A stretch of DNA of 11,657 nucleotides from Muribaculaceae bacterium. Its GTDB lineage: Bacteria; Bacteroidota; Bacteroidia; Bacteroidales; Muribaculaceae. Below, one piece after another: positions 1-5,337 of the stretch. Below the pieces are notes generated by a model. The model searched no databases. It was not told where the DNA came from and saw only the letters and a program-made list of their open reading frames with translations. Where the stretch lies: assembly GCA_020026215.1 (NCBI GenBank), contig JAHHQT010000058.1:1-11657 (forward strand). The letters run 5' to 3'. Position 1 is the stretch's first letter. The number at the start of each line of letters is the position of its first letter. Position numbers and translations under genes: made by a program.

Positions 1-1
1 G

Positions 2-337
2 GGAGATACCATCTATGAAACTTCCTACAAGCCGAACGAATTGAAATATCAGTCTAAATCACAAAACGGCGGTTTGGCTGTATTTTCTGAAATCTATTTC
101 CCTTGGGGATGGACGGCTGACATTGACGGCACTCCTGCTGAAATCGGTCGTGTGAACTATGTTTTGAGAGCCTTGGCTATTCCTGCCGGTGAACACGAAA
201 TTACCTTTAAGTTTGACCCACAATCCATTAAAGTAACTGAAAACATTGCTTATGTGGCAATTATTGTCATTTATTTGGCTTTGATTGCAGCATTGATTTT
301 CGGTAACAAATGCGTTGTCAAGAAAGAAAATGAGTAA
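2..337 (+). CDS. YfhO family membrane protein, C-terminal fragment
   Basis: The 5' end lies outside the window; 111 codons are visible before TAA at 335-337. The segment with EIYFPWGWTADIDG, then RVNYVLRALAIPAGEHEI, then FDP, is the C-terminal extracytoplasmic domain of the large Bacteroidota YfhO-family polytopic proteins (seen, matched to the family from memory). It is followed by one hydrophobic helix (about IAYVAIIVIYLALIAALIFG) and a short basic tail, as expected for the final membrane span. YfhO proteins are multi-spanning and related to GT-C-type glycosyltransferases; Bacillus YfhO is implicated in glycosylating cell-surface polymers, but the role in Bacteroidota is not settled. The stop overlaps the start of the next gene by 8 bp, which suggests co-transcription and translational coupling. 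Family assignment is confident; function is not. Confidence 0.88.
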   Translation, partial: GDTIYETSYKPNELKYQSKSQNGGLAVFSEIYFPWGWTADIDGTPAEIGRVNYVLRALAIPAGEHEITFKFDPQSIKVTENIAYVAIIVIYLALIAALIFGNKCVVKKENE

Positions 338-1016
338 ACTGAGCAGATGTTATACTGCCTTAGGCAGATTACGTACAAGCAAGGGGTTTGGTATCCATTC
401 CCCTTTTGCTTTCCGTTTCGTGTTGCGTGTGCTTCGCGAAAAGGCGCAATTCTATGCCTATGAAACGATAACAGAAGCCTATCATATAGAAAAAGCCAAG
501 CACCGCAAGAACTGCACGCCATTATCTGTGGGCAAACTGGTGTTCCGCGTGACTAACTATTTCAAGCCAGATGCTATCTTGGCTTTTGGCAATTTGGAAT
601 TGACTGAGAGTTTGGCGTTGATGTCCTATTCCATGAAGGTAAAACTCTCTGTGGTGGGAACAATTGCCAAATATCCAGAGATTTTTCAGTCAACTTCTTT
701 CCCCGATAGGGTGGAGGAGAGTTCGGATAGAAATAGTGCCCTCGCAAATTACTTTTCAGCCCATGATTTCCCATTTGTGTATGTGGAACAAGCCGCAGAA
801 GGGTTGTCAAAGGGCTTGACAGATCGACTTACGCAAGAAAGATATGTTGTGGTGGTGAAAAATATGCACAAGGTGAGTCAAAATCACGAATTTTGGGAAG
901 AATTATTGCAGTATATCGATAATGTAGGTGCAGGAATGAGTTTTACCAACGGCAAAATAGGCATTTGCTATTTCAATGACAAATTGCCTTTGCAACACTT
1001 CAAACTATGGCTCTAA
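330..1016 (+). CDS. Methyltransferase-like protein with eroded SAM motif
   Basis: This is a 228-residue protein. I chose ATG at 330, inside the ATGAGTAA overlap with the preceding gene, over an in-frame TTG at 315, because the overlap is typical of coupling and the residues from MSKLSRCYTALGRL onward look like the family's N-terminus. Residues about 15-35 carry a KGFGIHSPFAFRF segment, which I associate with Bacteroidota class I methyltransferase-like proteins. The strand expected to carry the glycine-rich SAM loop, about residues 81-100, reads DAILAFGNLELTES, so the usual acidic-x-G-x-x-x-G loop is missing. A late strand, RYVVVVKNMHK (171-181), followed by EFWEEL, resembles the C-terminal half of that fold, where an acidic residue and His often sit. 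No signal peptide or membrane helix is visible. It could be a non-catalytic relative or a partner of the YfhO protein. The fold assignment is from memory. Confidence 0.6.
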   Translation: MSKLSRCYTALGRLRTSKGFGIHSPFAFRFVLRVLREKAQFYAYETITEAYHIEKAKHRKNCTPLSVGKLVFRVTNYFKPDAILAFGNLELTESLALMSYSMKVKLSVVGTIAKYPEIFQSTSFPDRVEESSDRNSALANYFSAHDFPFVYVEQAAEGLSKGLTDRLTQERYVVVVKNMHKVSQNHEFWEELLQYIDNVGAGMSFTNGKIGICYFNDKLPLQHFKLWL

Positions 1017-2336
1017 CGCTTTAACGGCCTTTCTGAATTGGATGTAGAACAATAATCCCGCAGTGAATAAGGCTACCGAGAAGGAAAGGAAGATGCCGAC
1101 AACCCCCATATCCACGACAAATCCCAAAGTATAGGCGGATGGAATACCGACCAAAACAAAGCTAATCAAAGCAATCCACATCATAGACATGACTTTCGAT
1201 GTGCCTCGCAAAGCGTTGGCATAGCCGACTTGTGTGGCATCGCCCAATTGATAGAGGATAAGAGGAATAATTAATGTTCCACAAGTGATGCGAACAGCTT
1301 CGTCGTTTGTGAAAATGGAAATCAACGGTTCTGAGAAAAAGAAGATTATGGCACTTGCCATGACCACAAGCCCTAACAATACTTTATAGCCCGATGAAGC
1401 GGCACGTTTCAGATTGACAATATCATTGATTCCCAAGTAGGATGCAATGCGGATGGCAATGGCTGCCCCGAATCCGTAGTAGAACATATAACCTAAAGTG
1501 CCGATGGTGACCATGACTTGATAACTTGCCATTTCCACGGCTCCAATCCAGCCAATCATAATGGCGCTGACGGTGAAAGTTGCCGTTTCCATACCCATTT
1601 GTAAAGAAACAGGAAACGACAGTTTGGTAATGCTTTTCACTCCATTGTGGTTGATTTTGTTTTCCAAGAAACCGTTGCGATAGGGGCGTAGACTCTTGCT
1701 GTTCCAAAATAGCCAGGCGTAAATCACCACCATTAAAATTCTGGAGAATAGTGTGCTGACTCCTGCTCCCACCAATCCTATTTCAGGGAAGAATCCTACA
1801 CCATAAATTAAGAAATAATTGAAAATGATGTTGATGAAGTTGCCTGTAATCAATATCCACATGGCAATTGGCGTGCGCATAATGCCATCGGTGAACTGAC
1901 GCATGATATTAAAGAGCATCACGAAGAACATGGAAAACAGAATAATCAAGTAATAAGGTTTGATAAGTGGCAATAGATGCTCGGGTTGCCCCATTTTATC
2001 GATAAAGGCATAGAATATCAGCATCGCAATAACCAACAATGTGCAATAGATACTGTTTGCCAAAAGTGCATTTTTCAGTTCTGCGCCGACACGATTGTAT
2101 TCTTTGCGTGAAAACAGGGAGCTGATGAGCGGTGTGATTCCGTAGGAGAATCCCATCAAGAGAATGGTGATTAAGGTAAAGATATTATTGACAAAGGAAG
2201 CGGCGGCGAGAGCGTCTGTGCTGTATCGTCCAACCATTAAAGTATCGGCAAATCCAAGGATGATAATCCCCAGTTGGCCGATGATAATCGGTGTTCCCAA
2301 TTTTAGGGTTGCCTTAATGTGCTCGCTGTATCTAAT
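1005..2336 (-). CDS. MATE family efflux transporter
   Basis: This is a multidrug and toxic-compound extrusion antiporter of the inner membrane (NorM/DinF-like), expected to export organic cations or drugs in exchange for Na+ or H+. The sequence has about twelve hydrophobic helices in two related halves. The first half contains PIIIGQLGIIILGFADTLMV, then LAAASFVNNIF and YGITPLISSLF, all typical MATE signatures; the second half repeats the pattern near SFPVSLQMGMETATF. Length is 431 residues from TTG at 2300. No ATG or GTG lies upstream before the in-frame TAA at 2355-2357, yet the twelve codons above the TTG (IRYSEHIKATLK) read like the normal cytoplasmic start of the family, so I extend the gene to ATT at 2336 (443 residues). 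The gene is convergent with, and overlaps by 12 bp, the methyltransferase-like gene. The family is certain; the start is not, and TTG 2300 is the conservative choice. Confidence 0.92.
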   Translation of the reverse strand: MRYSEHIKATLKLGTPIIIGQLGIIILGFADTLMVGRYSTDALAAASFVNNIFTLITILLMGFSYGITPLISSLFSRKEYNRVGAELKNALLANSIYCTLLVIAMLIFYAFIDKMGQPEHLLPLIKPYYLIILFSMFFVMLFNIMRQFTDGIMRTPIAMWILITGNFINIIFNYFLIYGVGFFPEIGLVGAGVSTLFSRILMVVIYAWLFWNSKSLRPYRNGFLENKINHNGVKSITKLSFPVSLQMGMETATFTVSAIMIGWIGAVEMASYQVMVTIGTLGYMFYYGFGAAIAIRIASYLGINDIVNLKRAASSGYKVLLGLVVMASAIIFFFSEPLISIFTNDEAVRITCGTLIIPLILYQLGDATQVGYANALRGTSKVMSMMWIALISFVLVGIPSAYTLGFVVDMGVVGIFLSFSVALFTAGLLFYIQFRKAVKALEP

Positions 2337-2349
2337 TGCTTCCTTATTG

Positions 2350-2357
2350 CAAAATTA
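2350..2357 (-). promoter_or_regulatory. Possible -7 box for the MATE gene
   Basis: TAATTTTG on the minus strand matches the Bacteroidota -7 consensus TAnnTTTG exactly. No TTTG-type -33 box lies 19-21 bp upstream. Transcription would begin around 2343-2346, leaving a very short leader before the ATT at 2336, or about 45 nt before the TTG at 2300. AT-rich DNA makes chance matches common. Confidence 0.35.
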
Positions 2358-2447
2358 GTGATAAATTCCGAATCTTATTCTTTTAGTTTCTTTTGCCAAC
2401 GGAAAATCGGTGAAATATAGACGGATTTCTCCTAAAATTATCATTAT

Positions 2448-2479
2448 TTTGGTTTATATTAAATTTTGCTATATATTTG
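2448..2479 (+). promoter_or_regulatory. Bacteroidota-type promoter of the membrane regulator
   Basis: A TTTG at 2448-2451 (-33 box) is followed after exactly 20 bp by TATATTTG at 2472-2479, matching TTTG-N19-21-TAnnTTTG. The predicted start is near 2483-2486, giving a leader of about 35 nt before ATG 2520. This is the best-formed promoter in the window. Confidence 0.75.
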
Positions 2480-2519
2480 TGTATTAATAACTAATGACTA
2501 TATTCTATTTATATTTTCG

Positions 2520-4088
2520 ATGAAAAAATATATATTCCTATTATTGGTGGTTTTTAGCTTGTTTGCCACTCCTAATACCTACGCCCAATTGGATGGCGAA
2601 CTTCAGTCTTTGAATAACCTTTTGAAAAACAAGCCGATGTATGATGCCAGAAAACAGGCACAACTGGACAGTTTGAAAAAACTGATGAGTGTCTATAAAA
2701 TGGTGACTCCCAGCAAAATTGACCTTTGTATAGAATTAGGCGAAGAATATCAGCTGTTTAAGGCGGATTCCTCATTGGTCTATTTTGAAAGGGCACAAGA
2801 CATGGCCCGCGAATTGAACGACAAATACTATATGCTGATTGCCCGATTGAAGAAATTGCGGCCTGAAATCATCTTGGGTTTCCATGCTGAGGCCCGCGAT
2901 GATTTTGAGTCGATAGATGTCAATGAAATTCCAGAAGCGTTAAAGTCCAATTATTATGAGGCGGGTTATCGTATCAATTCCTTCGCTCTAAACTCATTAG
3001 GCAGAGATGTGGCATTCTATGGCGAGTTCAGTGCACGTACCCGTCATTTTCGTGACAAGTGGGTGGCTTCCTTGCCACAAACCAATATCCAACATCGCTT
3101 ATACTCTGTAGAACAGGCGATAGATGCCGGGAAATTGGAATTAGGCAAGACTTTGGCTTTGGATTTAATGGAAGATTTGCCTGTCAGCACTAATGAATAT
3201 GGTATTGCTGCTGCGATGGTCGCTTTCATCTACGATCAAGTAGGGGATAACCAAAAGGCCATTAACTACTATATAAAATCTGCGAAATCCGATATTATAT
3301 GTTCGGTGAAGGAAAATGCCGCTATTTTCCGCTTGGCAATGATGCTGTTTGACATGGGGTATATTGACAATGCTTATAACTATATTTACGCCTCTATCGA
3401 GGATGCCGCATTCTGTAATGCGCAAGTCCGTGTTTACAATGCCTCCAAGATGCTCCCTGTCATTGAATCTTCCCATCGTGCCGAGGTACGCCAGCACGAG
3501 CGTATGCTAAAAGGCTATGTTGTTGTGGTATCCCTTTTGGCTGTAGGTTTGGTGTTTGCTATTTTCTTCCTAATGCGACAAATGAAGAAACTGTCTGAGG
3601 CGCGTCGCAAATTGGTGGATGCCAACTCCATTAAGGACGAGTACATGGGGCAGTTTTTGGGATTGTGTTCCGTTTATATGAAGCGTTTGGATGTGTTTAC
3701 CAAATTGGTAGGCCGTAAGCTGTCTTTAGGTCAGGCGGAAGACCTTTACAAGCAAATCAAGTCTAATAAATTCAACGAAGACCAGCACAAGGGATTTTAT
3801 GAAGAGTTTGACAATGCCTTCTTGAAAATCTATCCTACTTTTATTGATGATGTGAACAACCTTTTGAACGAGGATGACCGTTTTACGATGGATGTTCCTA
3901 ACCGCTTGAATACGGAATTGAGGATATTCGCCCTGCTTCGTTTGGGCATCAACGACAGTTCAAAAATTGCAGAGTTCTTGAAGTATTCTGTCAATACCAT
4001 CTATACTTATCGTAACAGAGTTAAGAATAAAGCCAAAAATCGGGAGTCTTTTGAGGATGATATTATGAAAATTGGCGTTATTGAGTAA
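2520..4088 (+). CDS. DUF6377-like membrane sensor/regulator with C-terminal HTH
   Basis: This is a 522-residue protein. I chose ATG 2520 because MKKYIFLLLVVFSLFATP begins a clear signal peptide, ending near TYAQ; an earlier in-frame ATG at 2466 lies upstream of the predicted transcription start. Residues about 25-330 are helix-rich with TPR-like pairs (for example the segment with AIAAAMVAFIYDQVGDNQKA). A single membrane helix lies at about 332-354 (GYVVVVSLLAVGLVFAIFFL). A basic and coiled-coil stretch follows, then a region with EYMGQFLGLCSVYMKRL. The C-terminus (about 464-508: TELRIFALLRLG, then SSKIAEFLKYSVNTIYTYRNR) looks like a LuxR/two-component-type HTH. This order is what I recall for Bacteroidota DUF6377 regulators: periplasmic sensing coupled to cytoplasmic DNA binding in one chain. 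The ligand and targets are unknown. It diverges from the MATE gene, which is a candidate target. The family name is from memory. Confidence 0.8.
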   Translation: MKKYIFLLLVVFSLFATPNTYAQLDGELQSLNNLLKNKPMYDARKQAQLDSLKKLMSVYKMVTPSKIDLCIELGEEYQLFKADSSLVYFERAQDMARELNDKYYMLIARLKKLRPEIILGFHAEARDDFESIDVNEIPEALKSNYYEAGYRINSFALNSLGRDVAFYGEFSARTRHFRDKWVASLPQTNIQHRLYSVEQAIDAGKLELGKTLALDLMEDLPVSTNEYGIAAAMVAFIYDQVGDNQKAINYYIKSAKSDIICSVKENAAIFRLAMMLFDMGYIDNAYNYIYASIEDAAFCNAQVRVYNASKMLPVIESSHRAEVRQHERMLKGYVVVVSLLAVGLVFAIFFLMRQMKKLSEARRKLVDANSIKDEYMGQFLGLCSVYMKRLDVFTKLVGRKLSLGQAEDLYKQIKSNKFNEDQHKGFYEEFDNAFLKIYPTFIDDVNNLLNEDDRFTMDVPNRLNTELRIFALLRLGINDSSKIAEFLKYSVNTIYTYRNRVKNKAKNRESFEDDIMKIGVIE

Positions 4089-4194
4089 TATTATTGTTTA
4101 TATTTTACCAGCATTCGTGAAATATTAATCTATTGTAAATTAATAAAATATCTTTATATTAACGTAAAAACTATTTATATATAGGTTAATAATG
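4089..4194 (+). other. AT-rich intergenic block, no gene seen
   Basis: This is the first part of a 427-bp stretch without a protein gene. It is very rich in A and T (mostly TAATA, TTTATAT and AAATTAATAAAA-type runs) and has no open frame of note and no convincing terminator for the preceding gene. One copy of AACGTAAAAA sits at 4161-4170 and recurs at 4202-4211, 41 bp away. It may act as an UP-like or regulator-binding region for the promoter that follows. Confidence 0.4.
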
Positions 4195-4227
4195 AGATAC
4201 AAACGTAAAAAAGGTGTTGTATCTTTG
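4195..4227 (+). promoter_or_regulatory. Promoter of the candidate small RNA, with overlapping dyad
   Basis: TATCTTTG at 4220-4227 is an exact TAnnTTTG -7 box. No TTTG lies 19-21 bp upstream. Instead, a perfect inverted repeat AGATACAA (4195-4202) / TTGTATCT (4217-4224), with a 14-bp spacer, covers the -33 region and the front of the -7 box. That is the geometry expected of a dimeric regulator site. Predicted transcription start is about 4231-4233. Confidence 0.55.
4199..4215 (+). repeat. Direct repeat copy 1 (ACAAACGTAAAAAAGGT)
   Basis: This 17-nt sequence recurs at 4397-4413 with 16 of 17 identities (one A/C difference). Copy 1 sits just before the -7 box of the candidate small RNA; copy 2 sits just before the terminator hairpin. 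Confidence 0.6.
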
Positions 4228-4396
4228 TAATGTCGGAAGAGATAAAGTATCTCCCGATATGAAAAAATCGAATAATGGTTAAACACTACGATATATAATA
4301 TGGAGTATTAGATTTTTTCAAAGTTCGTTGTGAAACGAGTTAGAAAGTTAAATGATGGTTTTATGTTAGGTTTGTAATGTTGCTTGAATATAAGCA

Positions 4397-4413
4397 ACAA
4401 ACGTACAAAAGGT
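4397..4413 (+). repeat. Direct repeat copy 2 (ACAAACGTACAAAAGGT)
   Basis: This is the second copy of the 17-nt repeat at 4199-4215 (16 of 17 identical). It runs from hairpin H4 into the first bases of the terminator stem. A separate 10-nt sequence, TTTGTAATGT, is also duplicated, at 4224-4233 and 4371-4380, each time directly after TAnn. Confidence 0.6.
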
Positions 4414-4435
4414 CCGCAGTTATGCGGACTTTTTT
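4412..4435 (+). terminator. Rho-independent terminator of the small-RNA locus
   Basis: A 7-bp GC-rich stem GTCCGCA (4412-4418) / TGCGGAC (4423-4429) with loop GTTA is followed by six T at 4430-4435. It would also stop readthrough from the regulator gene 320 bp upstream. Four A before the stem give weak termination potential in the other direction. Confidence 0.85.
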
Positions 4436-4465
4436 ATTTAGTTTCCAAGAAATATTTATAAAGAA

Positions 4466-4495
4466 AATCCCCGATTCCTGATGGAACCGGGGATT
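4466..4495 (-). terminator. Terminator of the efflux/lpxA operon
   Basis: Arms AATCCCCG (4466-4473) and CGGGGATT (4488-4495) form a stem, with an inner TTCC/GGAA helix closing a TGAT loop after one mismatch. On the minus strand it begins 20 bp after the lpxA-type stop codon and is followed by a T-rich tract (TTTTCTTT). On the plus strand it is followed by CCTTTTTT, so it is probably bidirectional. Confidence 0.8.
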
Positions 4496-4515
4496 CCTTT
4501 TTTATGATTCAAAGA

Positions 4516-5310
4516 TTAGTACATATCCAATTTAGGGAGAGCCACAATCTTGTTGTCGCAGTCTTTGATAAATTTCAATATTTCATCTCTTTCATCACTT
4601 TGTGGAATGACAGCCATGATACGTCTGATAGCGTTGAACAGAGAGGTGTTGCATTGGTAAATGTGACGGTATGCTTTTGCGATATCGTCAATGATAGCAT
4701 CATTGAAGCGTTTAGCCTTGTCGCGCATTACCATTGCGTTGACACCATAGTAAGAAACCGGGTTGTGCGCCATAATTACGTATGGAGGAACGTTGCCGGA
4801 GATTCTACTGCCTCCTTTAACGAATACCCATTTGCCCAACTTACTGCCAGAATTGATTTTTACAGAGGTCGACAGAATGGTACAGCTCCCGATGGTCACG
4901 TCACCAGCGATTTGTACGCTGTTGCCAAGAACGCATTTGTCACTGACTACTGTGTCGTGTCCAATGTGTGTTTCAGCCATAACGAAGCAGTCTGCGCCTA
5001 CTTTGGTAGCTTTGTCTTCGTGAATACTTCTGTTGATGACAACTTGTTCACGAATTACAGTATTGTCCCCAATTTCGCAGAAAGTACGTTCGCCTTTCCA
5101 TTTGAAATCTTGAGGGTCGGTACCAATAATGGCACCGTTATATACTTTTACATTCTTTCCCAGCTTAGATCCGTTCATAATGCTTACGTAAGGCATTATG
5201 ACACAATCATCGCCGATAACAGTATCCTTATCGACAAAAGCGAAAGGATGAATTGTTACATTGTTGCCTACTTTTGCAGTCGGGTCAACATAAGCTAAAG
5301 GACTAATCAT
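4516..5310 (-). CDS. lpxA: LpxA-type acyl-ACP:UDP-GlcNAc O-acyltransferase, divergent
   Basis: This 264-residue protein (E. coli LpxA has 262) belongs to the family that transfers a 3-hydroxyacyl chain from ACP to UDP-GlcNAc, the first lipid A step in the cytoplasm. Hexapeptide-repeat β-helix spans residues about 5-180 (IGDDCVI, KLGKNVKV, KVGADCF), followed by NVPPYVI, GVN and a helical C-terminus with AYRHIYQ. Aligned by eye to E. coli, THIGHD (114-119) keeps H122 and the catalytic base H125 (here H115, H118). QDFK (67-70) keeps Q73, D74 and K76, and G166 matches the acyl-chain ruler G173. H144 and H160 are replaced by D137 and N153. It is the last gene of the pump operon, 27 bp after the outer-membrane factor, with a terminator behind it. 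It may be a paralogue of a housekeeping lpxA elsewhere, with changed substrate preference; the symbol is family-level. Confidence 0.88.
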   Translation of the reverse strand: MISPLAYVDPTAKVGNNVTIHPFAFVDKDTVIGDDCVIMPYVSIMNGSKLGKNVKVYNGAIIGTDPQDFKWKGERTFCEIGDNTVIREQVVINRSIHEDKATKVGADCFVMAETHIGHDTVVSDKCVLGNSVQIAGDVTIGSCTILSTSVKINSGSKLGKWVFVKGGSRISGNVPPYVIMAHNPVSYYGVNAMVMRDKAKRFNDAIIDDIAKAYRHIYQCNTSLFNAIRRIMAVIPQSDERDEILKFIKDCDNKIVALPKLDMY

Positions 5311-5337
5311 GGTTTGATATTTTATGGTTTATAAAAA

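Larger units (their letters stand above)
4231..4435 (+). ncRNA. Candidate small RNA with five hairpins
   Basis: No protein gene fits this stretch; the longest ATG frames are only a few codons. It starts just after a -7 box and ends at an intrinsic terminator. In between are hairpins in series. H1 at 4230-4260 (GAGATA/TATCTC and TCGG/CCGA with an AA bulge). H2 has perfect 9-bp arms GAAAAAATC (4261-4269) and GATTTTTTC (4311-4319), plus an inner 4-bp extension. H3 at 4322-4341 has a GTGA tetraloop on TCGTT/AACGA. H4 has TGTTGCTT (4378-4385) and AAGCAACA (4392-4399). H5 is the terminator. An RNA of about 205 nt is inferred. I do not recognise the family; the ends do not pair as in 6S RNA. An internal -7-like TAGGTTTG at 4367-4374 could start a shorter form. 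Confidence 0.5.

Noticed and set aside
574..810. Minus-strand open frame inside the methyltransferase-like gene
   Set aside because: No family resemblance or start signals, and it lies fully inside a better-supported gene.
2466..2519. Upstream start adding 18 residues to the membrane regulator
   Set aside because: It would lie before the predicted transcription start and would bury the clear signal peptide that begins at ATG 2520.
4259..4282. Short peptide starting MKKSNNG inside the small-RNA locus
   Set aside because: Only seven codons, no conserved feature, and the bases are used in hairpins H1 and H2.
4231..4435. 6S RNA as the identity of the structured locus
   Set aside because: Length fits, but the 5' and 3' ends are not complementary, the 3' end is a separate terminator hairpin, and there is no single long rod with a central bubble.
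4504..5298. Plus-strand open frame of 264 codons opposite the acyltransferase
   Set aside because: It mirrors the minus-strand LpxA-type gene almost exactly, has no recognisable domain, and arises from codon bias of the hexapeptide repeats; the minus-strand reading has clear family motifs.
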